The position numbers and the translations under genes were made by a program. Positions 26,425 to 34,311 of a stretch of 41,941 bases of DNA are shown here, in pieces. Position 1 is the stretch's first letter. Every line of letters begins with the position of its first letter. The stretch covers positions 1 through 41,941 of the forward strand of contig JACOXH010000006.1 of NCBI GenBank assembly GCA_016176415.1, written 5' to 3'. The notes below the pieces were generated by a model. The model was not told the origin of the DNA. It worked only from the letters and a program-made list of their open reading frames with translations, and made no database searches. This DNA is from Candidatus Daviesbacteria bacterium. Lineage in GTDB: Bacteria > Patescibacteriota > Microgenomatia > Daviesbacterales > UBA10151.

Positions 26425-26922
26425 TTTTTTTCAAAACAGAAAAAGCTTTTTCTACATCTCTTGTATCAATAATCACAGTGATTTCAGTATAAGTAGAGAG
26501 TATTTCGATAACATTAATATTTTCAAAAGCGAGTCTTTTAAGGATTTGATAATAAACCCCCAGGATATAGACTACCTCTTTGGGCAAACGGATTGTAACA
26601 GAAGAAAGGTTTGAAATTTCACTTACTTTTGTCTCATTTTGAAAGATTTTTTTAATGTGATCTTTTACTTCAGCACTGACTATAAATGTAGTTTCTCTTG
26701 CTCCCTGTGACAGGGCACAGAAAACATCTTGTCTATTATCTAAAGCATTAAATAGATGTCTGGTTTTTTCAGGCAAAGAATCAGCATTTAAAAAGCTATA
26801 TTCTGATAAATTAGATCTTACTGTTAAATCAGTTAAGTTAAGATAAGTCCGCGGGACAGCCCCTCTTCAATAAAAGGGTAGGAGATAATTATTTCATTTA
26901 AAGCATCAGAAATGCTAATCAT
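26417..26922 (-). pseudogene. frameshifted ACT-domain-like protein gene
   Basis: Frame 1 (26922 to 26833) gives MISISDALNEIIISYPFIEEGLSRGLILT*; another frame continues LNLTDLTVRSNLSEYSFLNADSLPEKTRHLFNALDNRQDVF... into the ORF at 26417..26776. Confidence 0.6.
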
Positions 26923-27000
26923 GTTAAATTTTTAACATTTTGTATTAATTTTGTCAAAGATTCATATTTTTTTGACAATTAACTTATAAGCTATAAAATA

Positions 27001-27294
27001 ATGCATATGGGTGCAAGATGTGAACTTTGTATAGAAACTGAAATAGATCCTAATGTGGTCTGTAAAAGGCCTGATACTCCTTTGGTACAAGGTAGAAAAG
27101 AGTATCGAAAAGGAAGCGATAAATGGGTATTGAAAGAAAAAATGGAGTGGTGTCCGATTTATATGCTTTTTAAAGGAGCGAGAGAGATTATAGAGACTGA
27201 TGAGGTGATCAGGTTAAAGCCCCGGGTGCCAATTATTTTTGACGAGCCGTTGAAGGTAAGAACTGTTGGAGTAGAGTTGGTAGGGATTCGATGA
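27001..27294 (+). CDS. hypothetical protein
   Basis: 97-aa ORF with CELC; no family recognised. Confidence 0.5.
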   Translation: MHMGARCELCIETEIDPNVVCKRPDTPLVQGRKEYRKGSDKWVLKEKMEWCPIYMLFKGAREIIETDEVIRLKPRVPIIFDEPLKVRTVGVELVGIR

Positions 27295-27332
27295 ACGAGC
27301 ATTTAAGATATACTCCAATCCGGTTTTAGGGG

Positions 27333-27367
27333 TTGACATATTGTACTAAATTATGTACAATTTGAAT
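27333..27367 (+). promoter_or_regulatory. promoter/operator of TA module, predicted leaderless
   Basis: TTGACA (27333-27338) - 17 nt - TACAAT (27356-27361) - 6 nt - ATG 27368; inverted repeat TTGTAC (27341-27346) / GTACAA (27355-27360). Confidence 0.82.
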
Positions 27368-27622
27368 ATGACAAATATTCTTCCTATTTCAGATGTCAGA
27401 GAAAATCTTCCCAGCCTTGTTGATAAGGTGGATAAAAGAGATGACAGGGTGATTATTACTGTTAATGGTAAGCCAAAAGCTGTAATGGTTAATTTTGAAG
27501 AGCTTGAAGCTTTAGAAGAAACCGCAGAAATATTATCAATTCCCGGCGCTCTTGAGAGTATAAAAAGAGGGACAAAAGAAGCAAGAGCAGGAAAAGGCAT
27601 CACACTTTCAGAACTAAAATAA
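27368..27622 (+). CDS. Phd/YefM-family antitoxin
   Basis: ILPISDVRENLPSLVDKVDKRDDRVIITVNGKPKAVMVNFEELEAL. Confidence 0.92.
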   Translation: MTNILPISDVRENLPSLVDKVDKRDDRVIITVNGKPKAVMVNFEELEALEETAEILSIPGALESIKRGTKEARAGKGITLSELK

Positions 27623-27870
27623 TGCAAGTCATTGTTACTCCTGAAGCGCAAAAGCAGTTCAACAAACTTCCCCGGCAAACTCAAGCTAAGATTAGAAAGA
27701 AATTGCTCCTCTTAGAAAAAGATTTTTTAATGGGTAAGAAGCTGGAGGGTGAACTGAGTAATTATAGATCTGTAAGAGCCTGGCCATATAGAATCATCTA
27801 TTTTATTGAAAAATCACATAGTAAAGTTTATGTTGTTTCGGTTGCGCATAGGCAGGGAGCATACAAATAA
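27622..27870 (+). CDS. RelE/ParE-family toxin
   Basis: VIVTPEAQKQFNKLPRQTQAKIRKKL...NYRSVRAWPYRIIYFIE...VYVVSVAHRQGAYK. Confidence 0.92.
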   Translation: MQVIVTPEAQKQFNKLPRQTQAKIRKKLLLLEKDFLMGKKLEGELSNYRSVRAWPYRIIYFIEKSHSKVYVVSVAHRQGAYK

Positions 27871-27894
27871 ACTTTTTTTGTGTAGAATAATTGA

Positions 27895-29031
27895 ATGGAT
27901 TTAAGAAATGAGGCTTTAAAGTTTCATGCTCAACACAAAGGCAAACTCTCAACAGAAGTTTTAACTCCCATTAAAAACACTGATGATATGGTACTGGCTT
28001 ATACCCCGGGGGTGGCTGAAGTTTCCAAAGTAATTGCAGAGGATAAAGAAAAAATATTTGATTACACAATTAAAGGTCATACCATAGCTGTTGTTTCTGA
28101 TGGTTCAGCCGTTTTGGGTTTGGGGAATATCGGACCAGAAGCCGCTTTGCCTGTAATGGAAGGAAAGGCTGCGCTTTTTAAAACTTTTGGGGGGCTTGAT
28201 GCCTTTCCAATTTGTCTGGCTACTCAAGACACAAAAGAAATAATTAATATTGTTAAAAACCTGGCCCCTACTTTTGGGGGGATAAATTTAGAAGATATCT
28301 CTGCTCCGAGGTGTTTTGAAATAGAAGAAGCCTTGCAGGATTTAAGAATTCCTGTCATGCATGATGATCAGCATGGGGCTGCAATTGTAGTTTTGGCAGG
28401 ACTTATTAATGCTTCCAAAGTTGTAGAAAAGAACCTTTCAGATTTAAAGGTTGTTGTTTTAGGAGCAGGGGCAGCAGGTGTAGCTACTGCAATAATGCTT
28501 TCTTCAAAAGTTGGGGATGTAATCTCCGTAGACAGCAAAGGGATTATTAGTAAAGGTAACGAGGGGTTGGATAAATATAAAGCAAAATTGGCAGCCATTA
28601 CCAATAAAAATAACATTAAAGGTACTCTGCAAGATGCTTTAAAAGGCGCTGATGTCTTTATCGGTGTTTCCAAAGCCAATCTTTTGACAACAGAAGATAT
28701 CAAACTTATGAATGATAAACCCATTATTTTTGCCTTGGCTAACCCAGCTCCTGAAATTACGCCTGATGAGGCAAAAAAGGCAGGGGCTTTTATTGTGGCA
28801 ACCGGCAGGTCTGATTATCCAAATCAAATTAATAATTCCCTGGCTTTCCCGGGGGTTTTTAAAGGAGCATTAAGTGTTCGTGCCAGAAGGATTACAGATG
28901 AGATGAAAATAAAAGCAGCAGAAACTTTGGCCTCTTTGGTGGAAAATCCAACTGTTGATAAAATTATCCCTTCTGTGTTTGATGAAGGTGTTGCAGATGC
29001 TGTTGCCAAAGCAGTTGCTGAGGCAGTATAA
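27895..29031 (+). CDS. malic enzyme (NAD(P)-dependent malate dehydrogenase, decarboxylating)
   Basis: YTPGVAEV, GNIGPEAALPVMEGKAALFKTFGG, PVMHDDQHGAAIVVLAGL, GAGAAGVA. Confidence 0.95.
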   Translation: MDLRNEALKFHAQHKGKLSTEVLTPIKNTDDMVLAYTPGVAEVSKVIAEDKEKIFDYTIKGHTIAVVSDGSAVLGLGNIGPEAALPVMEGKAALFKTFGGLDAFPICLATQDTKEIINIVKNLAPTFGGINLEDISAPRCFEIEEALQDLRIPVMHDDQHGAAIVVLAGLINASKVVEKNLSDLKVVVLGAGAAGVATAIMLSSKVGDVISVDSKGIISKGNEGLDKYKAKLAAITNKNNIKGTLQDALKGADVFIGVSKANLLTTEDIKLMNDKPIIFALANPAPEITPDEAKKAGAFIVATGRSDYPNQINNSLAFPGVFKGALSVRARRITDEMKIKAAETLASLVENPTVDKIIPSVFDEGVADAVAKAVAEAV

Positions 29032-29078
29032 CTAAATCCTCTCTCTTGCAAAATGATTGATCTCATAATATATTTACT

Positions 29079-29558
29079 TTGATGATTGCAGGGATAGACA
29101 GAGAACAAAATCTACATAAAGATGCAGCTCGATTATTGGAAGGTATTGAAATTACTGTGTCAAAATGGGGAAGGGATCGGAGGATAAGGGAAAGTGTTTT
29201 TACTTTGGGTATAAGATCATTAGTATGGGATCCGGTTAACAAACTGTTTAATAAAAGCCACATGTCTTTATGGGAAGAAACTCAGGCACGAATTAAGAAT
29301 TCCGGAGGGAGGGAGGTAGTGGTAGCAATTGGAAGGCGACCAATAGAAGAATCACCAATAATGATTTTTAGAAATCCCCGAGAGTGTCTTAGATTAGATC
29401 CAGGAAAGAATGGGGTTAGAGCTTCTGTGCATACCCTTCATGGAATTCGCGGTATGTCTAATGATGATCGTCCCCCCACAGAAAGAGAGTTATATATATA
29501 CGAAAGAACACTGCTTGCAGTAAAAGTTGCCAGTTTACTTTATGGGCCAGAGGCATAA
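29079..29558 (+). CDS. hypothetical protein
   Basis: 159-aa ORF; no family recognised. Confidence 0.5.
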   Translation: MMIAGIDREQNLHKDAARLLEGIEITVSKWGRDRRIRESVFTLGIRSLVWDPVNKLFNKSHMSLWEETQARIKNSGGREVVVAIGRRPIEESPIMIFRNPRECLRLDPGKNGVRASVHTLHGIRGMSNDDRPPTERELYIYERTLLAVKVASLLYGPEA

Positions 29559-29573
29559 TTGTCTTGCTTCTAA

Positions 29574-29613
29574 TGATATTAACTTGTGATATAATAGGTG
29601 ATATCATTGATTT
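29574..29613 (+). promoter_or_regulatory. promoter/operator with three TGATAT iterations
   Basis: TGATAT at 29574, 29587, 29599; TTAACT (29579-29584) - 17 nt - TATCAT (29602-29607) - 6 nt - ATG 29614. Confidence 0.6.
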
Positions 29614-29889
29614 ATGTTAAACACCAACAGCATACCGGCCAGAAATTTGCAGAAATCTTATAAATCTATTATTGAGGAAGTTAAGAAAAAAAAGCGCGCA
29701 GTAGTTTTAACCACTAAAAACAAACCTCAGGCTGCAATTGTCAGCTTAGAGGATTTGGAAAAAATTCAACAAGCCAAAGCGAGTCAAGGCACTTTAGAAA
29801 TGATCAAATTGGCGGCAGAGAATAAAAAGGAATTAAAACTTTTGCCGGCTGATCTCCGTAAAAAGGCAGACCAAATCCTTTATGGCTAA
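29614..29889 (+). CDS. Phd/YefM-like antitoxin
   Basis: SIPARNLQKSYKSIIEEVKKKKRAVVLTTKNKPQAAIVSLEDLEKI; overlaps PIN toxin gene. Confidence 0.85.
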   Translation: MLNTNSIPARNLQKSYKSIIEEVKKKKRAVVLTTKNKPQAAIVSLEDLEKIQQAKASQGTLEMIKLAAENKKELKLLPADLRKKADQILYG

Positions 29890-30301
29890 AGTTGTAGTGG
29901 TTGATTCAGATGCAGTTTTTGCGCTCTATAATCCAAACGATCCGTTAAATGTTAAGGCAACTAGGACTTTTGAGCAATTGACTACAAAGGGTTTTAAACT
30001 GATTTATCCCAGTTCGGTTATTTTTGAGGTAATATCGTTATTTCAACGTGTGTTACCTACACCCAAAATAACCAAAAAGCTTATAGAGATAATCCAAACT
30101 GAGGCTTTAATCATTCATATTGTTGATGAGGAGATTTTAAAAGAATCTACTGTCATTTTTGATCCTGCCGGAAGCAAGAAAAATACTTTAATTGATTGTT
30201 CGGTAGCTGCTGTAGCCAGAAAAATAAAAGCTGACGGGGTATTTTCCTATGATAGTTTTTACGCTAAGTTAGGTTTGAAGCCTGCAGAAGAATTAATTTA
30301 A
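29882..30301 (+). CDS. PIN-domain toxin
   Basis: VVVDSDAVFALYNPNDP, SSVIFEVISLF, NTLIDCSVAAVARKIKADGVFSYDSFY. Confidence 0.9.
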   Translation: MAKVVVVDSDAVFALYNPNDPLNVKATRTFEQLTTKGFKLIYPSSVIFEVISLFQRVLPTPKITKKLIEIIQTEALIIHIVDEEILKESTVIFDPAGSKKNTLIDCSVAAVARKIKADGVFSYDSFYAKLGLKPAEELI

Positions 30302-30344
30302 TTTCCCACTTGAAAAAAGGGGCAGATTTAATTAGGATCATTCC

Positions 30345-30989
30345 ATGGATATTTCCAAAGATATTTTAGGAACTCTTCCTGACTGGGTCATAAAAAAGCA
30401 TATTAAAAAAGGCATTATCAAAATCGATCCGCTTCCTAAAGATTGGGAAAATTGCGTTGACGAGGTAACTGTTGATTTTCATTTGGGAAGCAAACTTAGG
30501 GTTTTTACTGACCAGGGGTTAAACACTATTGATACAAAATATGCCACCAAAGAAGACATGGAATCTATGATGAGGTTGGTGGAACTTAAACCAGGTCAGC
30601 CATTTATCCTGACAGAGCATGATTTCGTAATTGCCACCACCAAAGAAAGACTGACTCTGCCTGATAATATTGTGGGTCACCTGCATGGTAAAAGCTCTCT
30701 TGCAAGACTGGGAGTGGTTGTTCATTCCACTGCAGCCAGATTTGATCCTGGTTGGGATGGTCATCCGGTTTTGGAATTCGGCACTTTTTTAAAAGGGAAA
30801 AAGTTAGTAATTTATGAAGGGTCTCCAATTTGTGCTTTTTCTTTTGAAAAGTTAGCTGCGCCTGTGGAGCGGTCATATAAGAGTAGCCCTAACAATAGAT
30901 ATGGGGGAAGCGATTTACCTGAAGTGTCGAATATAACGGGGAAACGGGCTCATCATGGCAAAAAGCACCGCTCGACTAGTAGAATCTGA
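30345..30989 (+). CDS. dcd: dCTP deaminase
   Basis: GHLHGKSSLARLGVVVHSTAARFDPGWDGHPVLEF. Confidence 0.88.
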   Translation: MDISKDILGTLPDWVIKKHIKKGIIKIDPLPKDWENCVDEVTVDFHLGSKLRVFTDQGLNTIDTKYATKEDMESMMRLVELKPGQPFILTEHDFVIATTKERLTLPDNIVGHLHGKSSLARLGVVVHSTAARFDPGWDGHPVLEFGTFLKGKKLVIYEGSPICAFSFEKLAAPVERSYKSSPNNRYGGSDLPEVSNITGKRAHHGKKHRSTSRI

Positions 30990-31020
30990 AACATAAGTTT
31001 ATTCTCTAGTCTCGCTATGG

Positions 31021-31086
31021 GAAGATTTTGTGACGGGCAACTGCACACAAAATCTTCTAAAGACCGAAGGTCGCAAGCTTTGCTTA
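31021..31086. repeat. 12-bp stem-loop followed by family-E palindromic repeat
   Basis: GAAGATTTTGTG (31021-31032) / CACAAAATCTTC (31046-31057); AGACCGAAGGTCGCAAGCTTTGCTTA (31061-31086) matches the topA insert in reverse orientation. Confidence 0.85.
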
Positions 31087-31122
31087 TTGCTTTTATGCTC
31101 ATGATTTCGCCCTTTTAATATT

Positions 31123-31689
31123 ATGAGCGTTCTTGGTCTAAACGAAATCCATAAAAGAATTAAAAGAAGTAAACTGATAGAGAATTTAGGTTCGCGTGAC
31201 CTGAAGAATCCTGAAGGTGTGGGGATAGATTTAAGGTTAGGCTCCGTTTATAAGATTACCAAAGGAGGGGCTTTTATTGAAGCAGATGGGGAAGTTCAGT
31301 TGGGTAAGAGAAAGGGAGTAGAAACTAAAGTTATAGCAGAATATGCAGAAGGTAAGGTGCAAAAAGAAATTGTGATCAAACCCGGGGAATATTATCTTGT
31401 TCAAACTGTTGAGTCTTTGAATACGCCTTCTGATCTTATGCCAATAGTTCATGTCAGAACGTCTCTTTTTAGAGCAGGTTTACTTCTTTTAAATTCAAAA
31501 ACAGATCCAGGCTACTGTGGTAAGCTCACCATGGGCCTAACAAATTTGAGTCCTTTTCCTGTTAAGCTGCAAATAGGAGCCAGAGTGTGCAATATAATTT
31601 TTCATAAAATTGAAGGGAAAACAGTAGCATACAGGGGACAGCATCAGGGCGGCAGGGTGAGTCCCAAAAAAGAAGAACGACAAGTATGA
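31123..31689 (+). CDS. dUTPase/dCTP deaminase superfamily protein
   Basis: GVGIDLRLG, HVRTSLFRAGL, SKTDPGYCGKLTMGLTNL, GARVCNIIF resemble dUTPase motifs 1-4. Confidence 0.8.
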   Translation: MSVLGLNEIHKRIKRSKLIENLGSRDLKNPEGVGIDLRLGSVYKITKGGAFIEADGEVQLGKRKGVETKVIAEYAEGKVQKEIVIKPGEYYLVQTVESLNTPSDLMPIVHVRTSLFRAGLLLLNSKTDPGYCGKLTMGLTNLSPFPVKLQIGARVCNIIFHKIEGKTVAYRGQHQGGRVSPKKEERQV

Positions 31690-32648
31690 GTAAACTTAAA
31701 CACGGAGAGGATCAGTACTTAGATTTATTAAAAGACATACTTAAAAATGGTGTTAAAAAAATAGACCGGGGTACTGATGTGGCTCTTTACAGTGTTTTTG
31801 GCAGACAAATCAGATTTGATCTGTCAAAAGGTTTCCCGCTTTTAACTACTAAAAAAGTTTACTGGAAAGGGGTTTTGGATGAGTTGTATTGGTTTTTTTC
31901 AGGACAAACAAATATTAAATATTTAGTAGATAACAATGTGCATATCTGGGATGATTACCCGTATAAAATTTATAAGAAGAGTCAAGGAAAAAAGTCTAGA
32001 CTCTTAACTAAAGAAGAATTTATTCAAAAAATTGCCACGGATAAAAAGTTTGCCAAAGAATGGGGCAATCTCCCAAGAATCTATGGGGAGATGTGGAGAA
32101 AGTGGCCTACAAAATATGGAAAACCCATTGATCAGCTTAAATGGATAGTACAAGAGCTAAAAGATGATCCTGATGCTAAAAACTTAATAGTAAACTCATG
32201 GAATCCTGAATATCTTTATACTATGGCCAGAAAACAGGATACCTCATATTTTCCTATCTGTCACAACATGTTTCAGATTAACCAAAGAGCAGGCAAATTA
32301 TCTCTGCAGCTTTATCACAGAAGCGCTGATGTATTTTTAGGTGTACCATTTAACATTGCCAGTTATGCTCTTTTGACTTTAATTTTGGCAAGGATTACCG
32401 GTTACGAGCCAGGGGAATTTATTCACGTATTTGGTGATGTGCATATTTATGAAAATCACCTGGCAGCTGTAAAAGAGCAGTTGAAAAGAAAACCAAAGCC
32501 TTTTCCGACAATTAAAATTGACCCAAAACTTAAAAAAATTGAGGATTTTAAACCGGAGCTTATAACTTTAGAAAATTATGATCCGCACCCTACTATTAAA
32601 GCAGAATTAACAGTAGCAGGAGGTTTTTATGAAAAAGATAAAAATTAG
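31686..32648 (+). CDS. thyA: thymidylate synthase
   Basis: FPLLTTKKVYWKGVLDELYWFFSGQTN, FPICHNMFQ, LSLQLYHRSADVFLGVPFNIASYALL. Confidence 0.97.
   Translation: MSKLKHGEDQYLDLLKDILKNGVKKIDRGTDVALYSVFGRQIRFDLSKGFPLLTTKKVYWKGVLDELYWFFSGQTNIKYLVDNNVHIWDDYPYKIYKKSQGKKSRLLTKEEFIQKIATDKKFAKEWGNLPRIYGEMWRKWPTKYGKPIDQLKWIVQELKDDPDAKNLIVNSWNPEYLYTMARKQDTSYFPICHNMFQINQRAGKLSLQLYHRSADVFLGVPFNIASYALLTLILARITGYEPGEFIHVFGDVHIYENHLAAVKEQLKRKPKPFPTIKIDPKLKKIEDFKPELITLENYDPHPTIKAELTVAGGFYEKDKN
31977..32005. repeat. family-D-like inverted repeat inside thyA
   Basis: AAGAGTC (31977-31983) ... GACTCTT (31999-32005) with AGTCTAGACT palindrome; encodes KSQGKKSRLL. Confidence 0.7.
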
Positions 32649-33129
32649 TGCCATTGTAGCCATTGATGAAAAAAGAGGGATTGGTAAAAATAATCAGCTT
32701 CTTTTCCATATTAAAGAAGATTTTGAAAGGATGCACAAAATTATCGCAGGACATCCTTTGATTATGGGCAGAAAAACCCATGATTCAATCGGCAGAGTTA
32801 TTCCGGGCGCTCCAAATTTTGTTATCACCCGTGATCCTGAGTATAAAAAGCAACACACTGAAGGTTGTATTGTTGTTTCATCTGTGGAAGAGGCTTTAGA
32901 AAAGGCTAAAGCAAGCGAGCATCATGGAGAGATTTTCATTTTTGGAGGGGGAGAGATTTATAAACAAGCTATGCCCGTAACTGACAAAATTTATCTAACA
33001 CTGGTTAAAGGTGATTTTGGTGCTGATACATTTTTCCCTGACTATTCAGATTTTAAAAAAGTAGTTTATCAGTCAGAAGAAAAAGAATCTATTGGTCTAA
33101 AATACAAATTTATTGATCTGGAGAAATAG
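32629..33129 (+). CDS. folA: dihydrofolate reductase
   Basis: ISAIVAIDEKRGIGKNNQLLFHIKEDFERM, PLIMGRKTHDSIG, FIFGGGEIYKQAM. Confidence 0.95.
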   Translation: MKKIKISAIVAIDEKRGIGKNNQLLFHIKEDFERMHKIIAGHPLIMGRKTHDSIGRVIPGAPNFVITRDPEYKKQHTEGCIVVSSVEEALEKAKASEHHGEIFIFGGGEIYKQAMPVTDKIYLTLVKGDFGADTFFPDYSDFKKVVYQSEEKESIGLKYKFIDLEK

Positions 33130-33172
33130 GATTATATTGAAATTTTAATCATTTTAATATATAAACTTATTT

Positions 33173-33382
33173 ATGAATTTAGCAAGATTTATTGAAATGG
33201 GAGTGATAATCGGTACAGCCGCCGGTATGTCTCCAGCAGAATATAGTAGAGTTTTATTAGCTACGGATTATTCTGTCAGAAAGGGTAGCCCTTCCTATGG
33301 AAAGTACAGAAGTGCCATGGCATATTCCGGTAGACAGCATCCTACTTCAAGATTATTTAACCGACGAATAATGGACCGTTGA
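33173..33382 (+). CDS. small hypothetical protein
   Basis: 69-aa ORF preceded by TTGAAA-17-TATAAA-7-ATG. Confidence 0.5.
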   Translation: MNLARFIEMGVIIGTAAGMSPAEYSRVLLATDYSVRKGSPSYGKYRSAMAYSGRQHPTSRLFNRRIMDR

Positions 33383-33422
33383 TTAATTTAACTGAGTTTG
33401 TTAGAATACAAAGATTAAACAT

Positions 33423-33467
33423 CTATCAGTTTCATTTTCCTGAAACTATATGCTGGTAGAGGTGATC
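33423..33467 (+). promoter_or_regulatory. candidate structured leader of rpsB overlapping the Shine-Dalgarno region
   Basis: CTATCAG (33423-33429)/CTGGTAG (33453-33459) outer stem, GTTTCA/TGAAAC inner stem, followed by GAGGTGATC. Confidence 0.55.
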
Positions 33468-33477
33468 AAGGAAAACA

Positions 33478-34311
33478 ATGTATAAACTTCCTTCATTACA
33501 AGAATTACTGGAAGCTGGTGTTCATTTCGGACATCAGGTTCGTCGTGGTCATCCCAGAATGAAACCGTATATTTATGGTGCCAGAGAGGGTGTTCATGTT
33601 ATAGATTTAACCCAGTCAGAAAAATATCTTAAAGAGGCTGCACAGTTTGTTTATGACTTAGGTAAAGAAGGAAAAGTTTTGCTTTTTGTGGGAACAAAAA
33701 AACAAGCAAGGCCTATTATTGAAGAAGCAGCTAAAAAACTGGAAGCCCCGTATTTGATAGAAAGATGGATGGGTGGATTCTTGACCAATTTTTCAGAAAT
33801 TCAAAAAAATATCAAAAAGCTAAAAGAATATTTGGATCAAAAAGAAAAAGGACAACTTTCCAAATATACTAAAAAAGAACAGCTTTTACTTGAAAGAAAG
33901 ATGGGTAAATTACAAAGAGACTTTGCAGGAGTAATGACTATGGCTTCTTTGCCTGATGCCATTTTTGTAGTGGATGCAGTTTCAGATAATATTGCGATCA
34001 GGGAAGCAAACCGTTTGGGGATCAAAGTGGCTGCAATTGCTGATTCAAATTGTGATCCTACTGAAATTGATTATCCTGTTCCGGGTAATGATGATGCTAT
34101 AAAGTCGATTAAGATATTAGTTGAAGCAATAGCTTCTGCTTATGAGGAAGGAAAAAAAGAAGCAGGCGAAGCAGCTGAAAAAGCTGCTAAGAAAGCAGAA
34201 GAAGATAAAAAAACAGCAGATGAACTGTCTGAAAAGTTAAAAGTAGAAGTAGTAGCAGCAGAAGAGAGGTTAGAGAAAAAAGCAGTAAAAGATTCTGAAC
34301 GCGTAGTCTAA
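33478..34311 (+). CDS. rpsB: 30S ribosomal protein S2 with charged C-terminal extension
   Basis: LLEAGVHFGHQVRRGHPRMKPYIYG, ERWMGGFLTNF, SLPDAIFVVDAVSDNIAIREANRLGIKVAAIADSNCDP. Confidence 0.98.
   Translation: MYKLPSLQELLEAGVHFGHQVRRGHPRMKPYIYGAREGVHVIDLTQSEKYLKEAAQFVYDLGKEGKVLLFVGTKKQARPIIEEAAKKLEAPYLIERWMGGFLTNFSEIQKNIKKLKEYLDQKEKGQLSKYTKKEQLLLERKMGKLQRDFAGVMTMASLPDAIFVVDAVSDNIAIREANRLGIKVAAIADSNCDPTEIDYPVPGNDDAIKSIKILVEAIASAYEEGKKEAGEAAEKAAKKAEEDKKTADELSEKLKVEVVAAEERLEKKAVKDSERVV

Noticed and set aside
26833-26860. Programmed -1 frameshift in the ACT-domain gene
   Set aside because: No X XXY YYZ heptamer or downstream stem-loop evident; pseudogene or sequencing error is simpler.
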